A stretch of 64,000 nucleotides of DNA from Providencia heimbachae ATCC 35613 (GTDB lineage Bacteria > Pseudomonadota > Gammaproteobacteria > Enterobacterales > Enterobacteriaceae). Every line of letters begins with the position of its first letter. Position 1 is the stretch's first letter. The stretch covers positions 1 through 64,000 of the forward strand of contig NZ_LXEW01000032.1 of assembly GCF_001655055.1 (NCBI RefSeq), read 5' to 3'. Of this stretch, positions 48,569 through 56,711 are shown in pieces. The position numbers were made by a program, and so were the translations under genes. Below the pieces are notes generated by a model that saw only the letters and a list, made by a program, of their open reading frames with translations, made no database searches and had not been told where the DNA came from.

Positions 48569-49066
48569 TCACTGATACTCAATTTTCAGTGTTGCCAGTG
48601 CTGTAAAAAATCCGCCATCAGTATTCGTAAAATTGGCGTCACTATTTTTTATCGGAGCAACTTCTAAGGTTGGCAGCGCTGTATATAACACATTGAAAGG
48701 CTGGTTAATAACTTGCTTAGCATTGTTCACATAAAAAGAAAGCCCTAGTTTTGGGTTACTCGTTTTCAATGCGCCATTGCTATTAAATGATGTTCCATCA
48801 CCGACAAGCGTGAGCTTTATAGCGTTTTTCACTAGGTTTGTGCAGCTGAGTCTCATCGGTACAGTACGCTTGTATTGAACTCCATCGATACGTGGGAGCA
48901 ATATATCGCCAAAATGTATAGTTTCTTGTTGGTTGTTATTCAAAATACACTCGGGCGGTGTCACCAATAATCGACCTTTTAGTTGGATACCAAGTGTTGA
49001 TCCTTGGCTTTGGCTAAACAGGCAAAGCATCATGCAGACCGAGAGAAAATAACGGAATAATTTCAT
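48569..49066 (-). CDS. Fimbrial subunit (minor pilin)
   Basis: A 165-residue pilin. Signal peptide LFRYFLSVCMMLCLFSQSQG, cysteines in TPPECILNNN and MRLSCTNLV, the motif HFGDILLPRIDG, and the end ATLKIEYQ. It is similar to its upstream neighbour: both have PEC at the first cysteine, a FGDI(L/H) strand, a RxxPI/VP second strand, and end Q. This suggests gene duplication. ATG 49066 is used, with AGGA at eight bases; the long open frame to 49123 overlaps the previous gene. Confidence 0.78.
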   Translation of the reverse strand: MKLFRYFLSVCMMLCLFSQSQGSTLGIQLKGRLLVTPPECILNNNQQETIHFGDILLPRIDGVQYKRTVPMRLSCTNLVKNAIKLTLVGDGTSFNSNGALKTSNPKLGLSFYVNNAKQVINQPFNVLYTALPTLEVAPIKNSDANFTNTDGGFFTALATLKIEYQ

Positions 49067-49076
49067 TGATATCATC

Positions 49077-49613
49077 CTATTGGTAATCCAATACCATCGT
49101 AAGATTGCCAGTAAAATCACCACCTGATGTTAAATTTACCCCTGTAGGTTTAACGGGGACGGCATATAAAGCAGGGGAATTCCCATAATTAAAATTGAGT
49201 GTTGCACCATTACTCAACCGAGTCCCATCACGGTAAATAGCGATACCTAAATTGGCAAGATTCGTCGTTACTGATGATTCGCCATTGATTTTTCTATCAG
49301 TCCATCTCAGCGTCATCTTTAATGCATTCTTATATAAGCCATTACATATCAAATTGTAATTGATAGGCGAGCGACCATAAGTGCCATCAATTTTTGCCTG
49401 ATGTATATCGCCAAAATCTACAGAAGTCGTTGTTGCACCGCCAAGAGTACATTCCGGCTCACCATATACCGTCACACGAATTTGGATATTAGTGGTTAAA
49501 TTAGCAGCGATAGCTTTGTGAGAAAAGCTTAGTAAAATCATAGTGCCAAAGAGGATTACCCCAGCTAGAACAAGCGTTTTAAAGCATATTGTAAGAAAAT
49601 AAGCTCCTCTCAT
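49077..49613 (-). CDS. Fimbrial subunit (minor pilin)
   Basis: A 178-residue pilin with a long, strongly hydrophobic signal segment (ICFKTLVLAGVILFGTMILL). Cysteines in GEPECTLGG and YNLICNGLY, the strand VDFGDIHQAKIDG, and the end LTMVLDYQ. ATG 49613 is chosen for AGGAG at seven bases; the frame start at 49631 overlaps the preceding stop by eight bases. It is the likely duplicate partner of the next gene (48569-49066). Confidence 0.78.
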   Translation of the reverse strand: MRGAYFLTICFKTLVLAGVILFGTMILLSFSHKAIAANLTTNIQIRVTVYGEPECTLGGATTTSVDFGDIHQAKIDGTYGRSPINYNLICNGLYKNALKMTLRWTDRKINGESSVTTNLANLGIAIYRDGTRLSNGATLNFNYGNSPALYAVPVKPTGVNLTSGGDFTGNLTMVLDYQ

Positions 49614-49623
49614 ATCCATGCTC

Positions 49624-50232
49624 CTATTCATAACTTACCTGAAATCTAATTAACGCCTGATAAGCCCCAGCATTTAGCTGGGCAGAGGTACGTACTGGTG
49701 TCACATAGTAAGTTAATTTATTTTGTCCAGGTGAAACCAGCTGTGGTGTGCTGTACTCGCCTAAGTTAATTGGTGAACGCGTAGCATCACTTAATTGCAG
49801 ACCAACCCCCTGAACACCGATAACTGCAGCCAAGCTAGGGTCTTGAATATCTATGGGAGCCAAAAAGCGAATCTTCATTGTTGGCATTTGCTGGCTCCAC
49901 AAAAGATTTCCCTGCATAGTGCGGCTGCGGCTTTCACCGCTTAGACAATCTTCTAAACGTAGTTCAATCGCAACTGGGTTACCTGTTTGCCCTATATGCT
50001 GAAGCTGCCCTGTTCCCACAGTCCCCAAATTAACCGTTTGGTATGCTGATGACATTGCTAAACGACAAGCGCTCTCCGTCAAGGCTCCATGAACATATAG
50101 CGTGCCACGTGAACCGTCTACATCCCAGCTATCAACTTTATTTAGGGCTGTTCCCGCTGCCACATTGCTGAATAAACTCAGCGCTAAACTTCCTAAGCCC
50201 ACATAACGGAGCATCCTGCTTGTGTTTGCCAT
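49624..50232 (-). CDS. Fimbrial subunit (MrpE/PapK-like position)
   Basis: A 202-residue exported protein, longer than a normal pilin. A signal peptide (ending VAAG) is followed by TALNKVDSWDVDGSRGTLYVHG before the pilin strand with cysteine in TESACRLAM; the second cysteine lies in RLEDCLSGES, and the end is IRFQVSYE. It follows the chaperone by 39 bases and so stands where mrpE stands. The 20 extra N-terminal residues could be an extended donor strand. Function as an adaptor or initiator subunit is inferred. Confidence 0.75.
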   Translation of the reverse strand: MANTSRMLRYVGLGSLALSLFSNVAAGTALNKVDSWDVDGSRGTLYVHGALTESACRLAMSSAYQTVNLGTVGTGQLQHIGQTGNPVAIELRLEDCLSGESRSRTMQGNLLWSQQMPTMKIRFLAPIDIQDPSLAAVIGVQGVGLQLSDATRSPINLGEYSTPQLVSPGQNKLTYYVTPVRTSAQLNAGAYQALIRFQVSYE

Positions 50233-50271
50233 GATATTCTCCTGCTATTTCATCACGCATTTCAAATCAGT

Positions 50272-51060
50272 CTATTTTTTTTCAGGCACCACATGGCAGT
50301 TATTTCCCTGACATGTAAACGACAGTGTTGGACGGCCACCATAATCATTGATATAGGTCAGCACAGGTTTATTGCCTAATGCATCTGCACTGACGTTTAG
50401 TGCTTTACTGCTCTTTGGCTCCACCATTACTGGCTCAAAACCGGTGACCGTTTGTCCATTCTTACTTGGTACTGCATCGACAAAAGAAACGTAATATGCA
50501 GTTGGATTATTAATCGTATACTGGTTACCTTGGCGCGTAAGAGTCACTTTTTCCTGCCACGGATTATCCATTTGCTCACGTGTTGGAATAATTGATTTCG
50601 GTCGATAAAACAATTTGATACGTGTCTGTAATGCCAATTGCAGCGTATTGGGCTTATCACTTTTCGGTGGGATCTCTCGCAAATTAAAGTAATACACTGA
50701 TTCTCTGTCTTGTGGCAGCGAAGCGGCACTTGGCAGAGCTTGGATTTTTATTTGGCTTTTTGCACCAGGCTCAATACGCTGTACTGGTGGTAATACCGTA
50801 AATGGGTCACTTATTTTTTCACCTTTTTCATTCTCCACCCATCCTTGAGCGAGATAAGGTAATTGTTTATTTTCATTGCTAATATTCAAACTGATCGATT
50901 TTTCATCTCCCGTAATAATCGCTCGAGTTCTGTCTAATGCAACCGCCGCTTGAGCAGAAGATAGCGTTGCTGAAGTTAATACAACTCCAACCAATGCAAA
51001 TGCTGCTCTATGGGCATTTTTTTTATTCATCATTTTATTTTTCATCATGTTATTCATCAT
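50272..51060 (-). CDS. Periplasmic fimbrial chaperone (PapD/MrpD family)
   Basis: A chaperone of about 262 residues that folds pilins and passes them to the usher. After a signal peptide (RAAFALVGVVLTSATLSSAQ then AA) come the family features: the LDRTRAIITGDEKS strand with the subunit-anchoring arginine, VLPPVQRIEPGAKSQIKI, and VYYFNLREIPPK with the FGL/FGS-type F1-G1 loop region nearby. A lysine anchor is in RIKLFYRP. The start is unclear: the 5' region has five closely spaced ATG pairs from 51060, and the frame is open to 51132 overlapping the usher. AGAAGATAA before 51060 supports that start. Confidence 0.88.
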   Translation of the reverse strand: MMNNMMKNKMMNKKNAHRAAFALVGVVLTSATLSSAQAAVALDRTRAIITGDEKSISLNISNENKQLPYLAQGWVENEKGEKISDPFTVLPPVQRIEPGAKSQIKIQALPSAASLPQDRESVYYFNLREIPPKSDKPNTLQLALQTRIKLFYRPKSIIPTREQMDNPWQEKVTLTRQGNQYTINNPTAYYVSFVDAVPSKNGQTVTGFEPVMVEPKSSKALNVSADALGNKPVLTYINDYGGRPTLSFTCQGNNCHVVPEKK

Positions 51061-51116
51061 ATTGTTATCTTCTAGGGGTAAGGAAAGCTCACCGTTTTTG
51101 CGTACCATCATTTTTA

Positions 51117-53786
51117 TTATTTTTGTAACCAACGACTTGATTTCTTAGGAACTGTTTTTTCAACAGCAGGCACAACGAGTTCTGATGCTTTCGGCATTGC
51201 GTCTAATGTACGACTGGCTGATTGCGCCTTTATGGTTGCTGGCGATGCTGCTTTTGTTCCTGGGTTGTGGCACGGTAATAACCAGCTTGACTGCAAATAT
51301 TCATCTTCTGGCAAGGTATCAGGGAGTGTTATTTCGCACTGCACTTGGTCATCCCAGCGGACTTGCAAGGTATCTTTTGCGTTTAAACCCGTGAGATAGG
51401 CATTTCCATCATCACCAACCATACCGACTTGCTGGCCACGACCGTTTAAGATGATTGCTCCGAAAGGCGGTGTGCTATTGTCCGACAGCCTTAACAACGC
51501 CATTGCACTGCTTCCAGCGACAACATCAAATTGACGGTAGCCAATCGCTCCTTCGGTCAAAGTGCCTTGCTTTATCGATTGGGAGACTTGCGCTTCATCT
51601 GGCAATGCATTCAAATCAACGCTAACCTGATTACGGTAATAGCTATTCACATCACTAATAACTGCCTGTCCAAAGCGGTTAGTACGTACAATAGATCCAT
51701 AACCACGTAATGGGATATTAGGTACACCATCGGTATCAACAAATATGCGAGTACCACCAATTTGGCTGCTACGATGTAGTACGGCGCCTTTTTCCGTTGC
51801 TGTGAAGCCACCTTGCAAAGAGAATCCGGCTGACCGATAACGATCTTGTTGGTAAGTTGCATTCGCATTGAGCTGTGCTAAATCTCCTTGATGGGTGTAA
51901 TATCCACTCACGAGTGCACCTGAACGCGCCCACCCCGTACTTAGTTGGTAATTATTTCTTTCATCGATAGTGCTGTAGTAATTCACACGCTGTGAGTTAT
52001 CATTTTTATCCCAGCTACTGTTGTAACTAACAGAACTTTGTTCTCCCCAAGGCACAGTGAGCGAGGCATATACACCATCATCATTACTTTCACGATAACG
52101 ATTTCGATACGCAGTCAAGTTGAGGCTAAGATTTTTCCATTTACCAATATCGAAATAACGCGCTAATGAAATGCTATAACGGTCATTATCCGGCTGATCC
52201 CAATAGGTTTGATGGTAATAGTTGATGAATGCACTAAGCCCTAACTTTGAAAATTGCTGGTTATAAGAAATGGTATACATTTCTTTGCTATTGTATTGAC
52301 GAGCCCCCGTTTCCTGAGCATCCAAATACTCAGACATACTCATAAAGCCTTGCTCAGAGAATCGATATCCCGCAAATGTCACTTGGCTGTTATAAGTATC
52401 AAAACGCTTTGAGTAACTTAAACGGTATGAACTACCGCGGTACGTTTTATTTCCAATATCACTTAAATTAGTTAAATGCGTTCGAGCATGGGTGATATCG
52501 AATGATAACGCGCCAAATACCATTAAGTCGCGACCAATCCCAATAGCCGCGGAGGCATAGTTTTCCGCGCCAATTCCACCACCATAGAGTGACCAGCCGT
52601 TGTTAACTCCCCAAGAGAATTCACCGCTTGCAAACGTATCGCCGCTCACATGGTGACGCCAATTTGTTGGGCGTCCAGCGGCTAATTTGTAGCGTAGTTG
52701 TCCAGGTCGCGTTAAATACGGAACACTTGCAGTATTTACCGTAAAGCTCTGTGTTGAGCCATCTTGTTCTTTAACTTCAACATCGATTTGCCCAGCTAAT
52801 GCATCGTTCAGGTCTTGGATACGAAATGGACCCGCAGCGACTTGAGTTTGATAAATAATTCGTCCTTGTTGGCTCACGATAACGGTTGCATTGCTTTTTG
52901 CTACCCCAGTAATTTCTGGAGCATATCCACGTAGATTAGGCGGTAGCATATTGGTATCTGTAACCAAGCTAAGCCCTGTAAACCTGAAACTATCAAAGAT
53001 ATCAGAGGTTAAATAATCTTCGCCTAAAGTGAGTTTTGCGCCTAATGATTTGATGGCTCGGTAGACATAATAGCGAGTCCAATCTAAGGACGTAGTTGTA
53101 CTTTGCCCTTGTTGCTTATCAATACGCATTTGCCAGTCTGCACGAACACGCCAAGCTCCCAAGTTAACACCAGCCACACCATTACCGCTGGTACTGTAGT
53201 TGGTTTGTTGTCCTGAACGAGTTTGCTGTCCGACTTGGGCATTGAGGTTGTAATCAAACAGTGCACCAGGTAACCCTTCTTCCCAGCGAGCTGGAGGATC
53301 CCAATTCTCAGCGGTATATTCGAGGTAGGCTTGCGGCAGACTGATATACATAGCAGAAGTCGCAAGATCTGCTTTAACCTCAGTTCCCGGTAAACTTTCA
53401 AGAGATAAACACTGTCCATCGTGCCACCACTTTAATGTTGACATCAATTCAGGCTTGATACCGAACTTTTCAACTAAAGCGGGACTCAGGCAAGGGAGGC
53501 TATCATCCGATTCATCTTTAGGTGCATAATAAAAGACAGTTTCTTCCGGCATGCTTTGTTTGTTTAAGAAAACCGTAAAACTGTATTCACCAGGCATGAG
53601 GTAACCTGGGCGCGAAAATTGGCTTAAATCAATATTGCTACGATCATTGACGTCTAGCATATCCATATTAAATTTAATATCGGATGCGTGACCACCAAAG
53701 CTAATAGCCAATGCGACTAAAAGCCCTAATCTGCAAGGCCGAGTTATCCGTAACACAGGCGTGTGAATGAAATTCAGGGTCATCAT
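51117..53786 (-). CDS. Outer-membrane fimbrial usher (PapC/MrpC family)
   Basis: An 889-residue usher forming the 24-stranded pore that assembles the fibre. Order: signal peptide; N-terminal chaperone-binding domain (IKFNMDMLDVNDRSNIDLSQF with the SRPGYLMPGEY motif); barrel; plug region near PPNLRGYAPEITGVAKSNA; and C-terminal domains ending in CEITLPDTLPEDEYLQS with the paired cysteines of the CTD. It has an unusual tail of about 35 polar residues (ATIKAQSASRTLDAMPKASE and on) after LLPCHNPG, not usual in PapC. GAAGG precedes the ATG-ATG start. Confidence 0.95.
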   Translation of the reverse strand: MMTLNFIHTPVLRITRPCRLGLLVALAISFGGHASDIKFNMDMLDVNDRSNIDLSQFSRPGYLMPGEYSFTVFLNKQSMPEETVFYYAPKDESDDSLPCLSPALVEKFGIKPELMSTLKWWHDGQCLSLESLPGTEVKADLATSAMYISLPQAYLEYTAENWDPPARWEEGLPGALFDYNLNAQVGQQTRSGQQTNYSTSGNGVAGVNLGAWRVRADWQMRIDKQQGQSTTTSLDWTRYYVYRAIKSLGAKLTLGEDYLTSDIFDSFRFTGLSLVTDTNMLPPNLRGYAPEITGVAKSNATVIVSQQGRIIYQTQVAAGPFRIQDLNDALAGQIDVEVKEQDGSTQSFTVNTASVPYLTRPGQLRYKLAAGRPTNWRHHVSGDTFASGEFSWGVNNGWSLYGGGIGAENYASAAIGIGRDLMVFGALSFDITHARTHLTNLSDIGNKTYRGSSYRLSYSKRFDTYNSQVTFAGYRFSEQGFMSMSEYLDAQETGARQYNSKEMYTISYNQQFSKLGLSAFINYYHQTYWDQPDNDRYSISLARYFDIGKWKNLSLNLTAYRNRYRESNDDGVYASLTVPWGEQSSVSYNSSWDKNDNSQRVNYYSTIDERNNYQLSTGWARSGALVSGYYTHQGDLAQLNANATYQQDRYRSAGFSLQGGFTATEKGAVLHRSSQIGGTRIFVDTDGVPNIPLRGYGSIVRTNRFGQAVISDVNSYYRNQVSVDLNALPDEAQVSQSIKQGTLTEGAIGYRQFDVVAGSSAMALLRLSDNSTPPFGAIILNGRGQQVGMVGDDGNAYLTGLNAKDTLQVRWDDQVQCEITLPDTLPEDEYLQSSWLLPCHNPGTKAASPATIKAQSASRTLDAMPKASELVVPAVEKTVPKKSSRWLQK

Positions 53787-53878
53787 CTCGACCTTCTTTT
53801 GCGTTCTTTTATCCGTAATGTCACTTCGCTCGTGAAGCTCACCTGTTAAAGGCGATCTTCATTGATGAGAGGAACCGA

Positions 53879-54415
53879 CTATTCATAATCCAGTTTGAAA
53901 CGTAATTGACTGTGGTATTGACCTGATACTAATGGGCGATTATTTGCCACCAATCGCAGCCGATAGGTGAGATCTTTTGTTCCTGCCGTCAGTAAATTTA
54001 CGGACATTCCTTGGCCTGGTATGGCAATTTCACCATCCCCCTCACGTTGAATTTGCAATCCAACACCTTGAGCTTGTCCGTTAACACCAAATAACCCCCT
54101 ATCATGGGAGCCCTCAAATGTTATACGAAAGTATTGCCAATTCGGCTTATCAGGATTTTGGCGTTCAAGAACACAATTCACTAATCGGATAACAAAAGGG
54201 CGAGCAGGTCCTTGCCCATCACGGCGAATTTGAGTCAGTGCAATACTTCCCATATCAATAGTTTGATCACGGCTGCCGACATCAATAGCACATGCTGTTT
54301 CAATAATGCTTCCATTCATATTCACTGAGCCTTGAGCCTTTGCAGTTGATGCCGCGGTTAACAGGCTTAAACTTAAGATCAATGAAAACATTCCAAAGGT
54401 TATCGAATTATTCAT
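53879..54415 (-). CDS. Minor fimbrial subunit (MrpB/PapH-like position)
   Basis: A 178-residue pilin between the major pilin and the usher, the position of MrpB/PapH, which terminate and anchor the fibre. Signal peptide to AKAQ, cysteines in ETACAIDVGS and RLVNCVLER, and the end FKLDYE. ATG 54415 is chosen because GAGGAAG lies before it; the frame is open to 54436. A long hairpin separates it from the major pilin gene, which fits much lower expression. Confidence 0.8.
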   Translation of the reverse strand: MNNSITFGMFSLILSLSLLTAASTAKAQGSVNMNGSIIETACAIDVGSRDQTIDMGSIALTQIRRDGQGPARPFVIRLVNCVLERQNPDKPNWQYFRITFEGSHDRGLFGVNGQAQGVGLQIQREGDGEIAIPGQGMSVNLLTAGTKDLTYRLRLVANNRPLVSGQYHSQLRFKLDYE

Positions 54416-54447
54416 TGCTTCCTCTCTTACACTCAATTCAGTCGAAA

Positions 54448-54476
54448 TGAGCCAACAAATGAATTTTGTTGGCTCA
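54448..54476 (-). other. Intercistronic hairpin after the major pilin gene
   Basis: Exact 12-base arms TGAGCCAACAAA (54448-54459) and TTTGTTGGCTCA (54465-54476) with a five-base loop. Read on the minus strand it follows the pilin stop but lacks a T-run. It should stabilise the pilin mRNA or partly stop transcription. Confidence 0.65.
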
Positions 54477-54483
54477 GGATGAA

Positions 54484-55020
54484 TTACTCGTAAGATAGAG
54501 TGAAATCCGCTACTGAGCTAAAGTCACCGGCAGTGATCGTACTGATATCGCCACCATTACCTTTTAAGTAAGCTGCGAAATTCAGGGTGTTATTACCATT
54601 TTGAATTTGTTGGAATGGTGCAGCTGTTCCTAAAGTCACAACATTACCGCTACCATTAGTGATCTGAACACCAGCACCAGCACCAGTACCAACAATACCT
54701 AATGTTTTATTTGTATTGTCGAAAGATGCAGCTGCACCACTAAAGGTTAATTGAACGCCTTTAGTCAGTTTAGTGATATCACAGTTTTCTAAAGCGATTT
54801 CAAATGGACGCGGAGTTGATTTACCACCATCAACTAATGCCATGTTAGAAATTTGGCCTAATTCAACAGTTTGGTCGCTTGATTTAGGAGAGATTGAGCA
54901 TGGAGCATCGATAATAGCGCCTTTAAACGTTACTTTACCGTGGCCTTGATCAGCAGCATTTGCTGCAGAAGCTAATCCTAGAGCCATAAAAGTTGCCATT
55001 GCAATAGATTTCATTTTCAT
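54484..55020 (-). CDS. Major fimbrial subunit (MrpA-like)
   Basis: A 178-residue major pilin, first structural gene of the operon. Signal peptide MATFMALGLASAANA (cleavage after ANA), first cysteine in IDAPCSISPKSSDQTVELG, second in ALENCDITK, and the canonical end FTLSYE. The mature chain is rich in glycine, alanine and asparagine, typical of abundant rod subunits. AGGA lies ten bases before the ATG. Two helix-turn-helix genes lie upstream in the same direction and may be cotranscribed. Confidence 0.9.
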   Translation of the reverse strand: MKMKSIAMATFMALGLASAANAADQGHGKVTFKGAIIDAPCSISPKSSDQTVELGQISNMALVDGGKSTPRPFEIALENCDITKLTKGVQLTFSGAAASFDNTNKTLGIVGTGAGAGVQITNGSGNVVTLGTAAPFQQIQNGNNTLNFAAYLKGNGGDISTITAGDFSSVADFTLSYE

Positions 55021-55197
55021 GAATATAAAGTCCTATGTTTTTGTTAAATAAATTATGAGTGTCAGTTTTCATTGTTCATTGCAGACACTCTATTTGCAAT
55101 GAACTGGAAAAAGCAAAGCCCGAGGACTTGATTAAAAAATCAAATCCTAAAAAATAAATCGAATTATTAATTAATAGTAAAAAATCAAAAAATATAT

Positions 55198-55428
55198 TTA
55201 GTCGTCTGTTAAAAAAACTTGAATCGGTACCTTAAATAACTCTGAAAACTGAGCCAGAAAATCAATATTTATATGGTTTGTTCCTAATTCATAACGAGAA
55301 ATTTGTTGCTGGCTTACACCAATATATCGCCCTAATTCCTCGGTGGTTAATTTCATCTCTTTTCTATATTTTTTTATTTTTTTTCCAACAATAATATTAA
55401 GTTTTTGTGTTTTTGTAATTTTAAACAT
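55198..55428 (-). CDS. XRE-type helix-turn-helix regulator, MrpJ-like (second)
   Basis: A 76-residue protein that is almost only a Cro/C1-type domain: MKLTTEELGRYIGVSQQQIS then RYELGTNHINIDFL. MrpJ-like fimbria-linked regulators, which repress motility when fimbriae are made, share this fold and a size near 100. It sits ten bases after the other helix-turn-helix gene and 177 bases before the major pilin gene. Its N-terminus is basic. The MrpJ-type assignment rests on context and size. Confidence 0.75.
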   Translation of the reverse strand: MFKITKTQKLNIIVGKKIKKYRKEMKLTTEELGRYIGVSQQQISRYELGTNHINIDFLAQFSELFKVPIQVFLTDD

Positions 55429-55438
55429 AATGTCAATC

Positions 55439-55753
55439 CTATTTTAGATATTGACTAGATAGGGAAAGTAACCCTTCAGATTTAAAATAACACTCCATAT
55501 TATGGATATAATTTATTGAGCTATTTTGAAATCCAACGCCATCTAATAAATAATTAATATCGACATCAAGCGAGCTAGCAATTTGCTGAATTTGTTCTAA
55601 ATGCAGCCGAATAACTCCACGCTCAATACGTGACACATGTTGTTGTGAGCATAAAAGTAAATCAGCTAGATCAGAACCACTTAATCCTTTTGCTCGACGG
55701 GTTCTAAGTATATTGCTCCCAACAATTTCCTTAGGAGATAAGTTAGATTGCAT
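55439..55753 (-). CDS. XRE-type helix-turn-helix regulator, MrpJ-like (first)
   Basis: A 104-residue Cro/C1-type protein: VGSNILRTRRAKGLSGSDLA, then LLLCSQQHVSRIERG as the recognition helix, and a 35-residue tail. Size and fold match P. mirabilis MrpJ (107). ATG 55753 is used for GGAGAG in front; the frame is open to 55783. It is the first gene downstream of the invertible segment, so its transcription should depend on the switch. P. mirabilis mrpJ is the last gene of its operon, so the placement here is different. Confidence 0.78.
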   Translation of the reverse strand: MQSNLSPKEIVGSNILRTRRAKGLSGSDLADLLLCSQQHVSRIERGVIRLHLEQIQQIASSLDVDINYLLDGVGFQNSSINYIHNMECYFKSEGLLSLSSQYLK

Positions 55754-55804
55754 AAAATTCTCTCCGCGAAATAAATAAGTCACCTATTAACGGTTGTTTA
55801 ACTA

Positions 55805-55829
55805 TTGTCAAAATGCACCAAATTGACAA
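55805..55829 (+). repeat. Left inverted repeat (IRL) of the switch
   Basis: A 25-base sequence with TTGTCAAAATGCACC at its left end, exact reverse complement of 56118-56142. Each repeat ends outward in TTGTCA/TTGACA. Confidence 0.92.
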
Positions 55830-56117
55830 CAGTAATGCGTATCTAGAATAATATATTCAATATTGATTATTATTTTTAATTTAATTCTTTATTTAATAAA
55901 TAAACAGTCAAATAATTCAATGTAAGTATTTCAAAACATTACAGTGTGTAAGATCGGAGTGTTATGAGGGGTTTTAAAAAGTGAAAAAATTAATAAATTC
56001 AATGATTTTTAATAATGGAGCTCGCTTGATTTTAGTAATACATACATAGCGTTATTTACACGCTACGTATTTGACGAGTATTTTCATTTAACTTAAGATG
56101 CACCTAATTCATTACGC

Positions 56118-56142
56118 TTGTCAATTTGGTGCATTTTGACAA
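56118..56142 (-). repeat. Right inverted repeat (IRR) of the switch
   Basis: Exact reverse complement of 55805-55829; the inner flank GTAATG/CATTAC also matches, so the effective repeat is about 33 bases. Confidence 0.92.
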
Positions 56143-56162
56143 CTCTTTTAGTCAGTTTTTGT

Positions 56163-56711
56163 TCACCATACCCCTCGGAATCTTGCTGGATTACTTGCCG
56201 TATATCGTACAGTGTGTTGTATATTCGTATGCCCCAAATAATCCTGAATTAAACGCGTATCTGCACCTTTATCCGCTAATGCATAACCGCACGCATGCCT
56301 TAACATATGAGGATGAATACCTAAAGTCAGTTTAGCTAACTCGCCGAGTCGTGAAAATAGTTGATAAAAGCGCTGTCGAGTCATGGCTGTACCTCTTTCG
56401 GATAAAAATAGCCACTGATTTTCTTCTCCTTTCCATGTACGCCTTACATTTAACCAAGCTTTAATAAGCGGGATTTCTTCATCAATCAGTGGATGATTCA
56501 CTGAAAAACCATTCTTTAAGCGATGTACATATAGCTCTTTACTTTCTAAGTTAAGATCAGATAGTTTTAGCGATAAGGCTTCGCTTGCCCTCAAGCCATG
56601 TATAAAGCTCATATATATTAAGCAAGAATTACGTTCGGGGTGTCGAGACAAACGGCAAGCAGCTAAAAGTCGAGATATTTCTTGGTGGGTTAAATACTTA
56701 CGAGTGGACAT
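56163..56711 (-). CDS. FimB/FimE/MrpI-type tyrosine recombinase
   Basis: A 182-residue tyrosine recombinase of the compact fimbrial-switch class. The catalytic residues are visible: arginine in FIHGLRASEALSL near residue 43, HMLRHACGYALADKG near 135, and the second histidine in DYLGHTNIQHTVRYTASNP with the nucleophile tyrosine in RYTAS. TTG 56723 opens the frame, but ATG 56711 with GGAAA in front is preferred. It ends 21 bases from the right inverted repeat and presumably inverts that segment. The promoter within the segment currently reads into it in antisense. Confidence 0.9.
   Translation of the reverse strand: MSTRKYLTHQEISRLLAACRLSRHPERNSCLIYMSFIHGLRASEALSLKLSDLNLESKELYVHRLKNGFSVNHPLIDEEIPLIKAWLNVRRTWKGEENQWLFLSERGTAMTRQRFYQLFSRLGELAKLTLGIHPHMLRHACGYALADKGADTRLIQDYLGHTNIQHTVRYTASNPARFRGVW

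Larger units (their letters stand above)
55805..56142. promoter_or_regulatory. Invertible promoter segment (fim/mrp-type switch)
   Basis: Bounded by an exact 25-base inverted repeat at 55805-55829 and 56118-56142, which extends inward to 33 bases with two mismatches. It lies between the helix-turn-helix genes and a FimB-type recombinase gene that starts its stop codon 20 bases beyond. The inner 288 bases are non-coding. Two promoter candidates point right: TTGACA 55823-55828, 18-base spacer, AATAAT 55847-55852; and TTGACG 56071-56076, 17-base spacer, TAAGAT 56094-56099. Leftward candidates are weaker. In this orientation the fimbrial operon would be off. Confidence 0.88.

Noticed and set aside
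55198-55753. The two small helix-turn-helix genes as a toxin-antitoxin pair
   Set aside because: Both are DNA-binding proteins with no toxin-like partner, and their place between switch and pilin fits fimbrial regulators.
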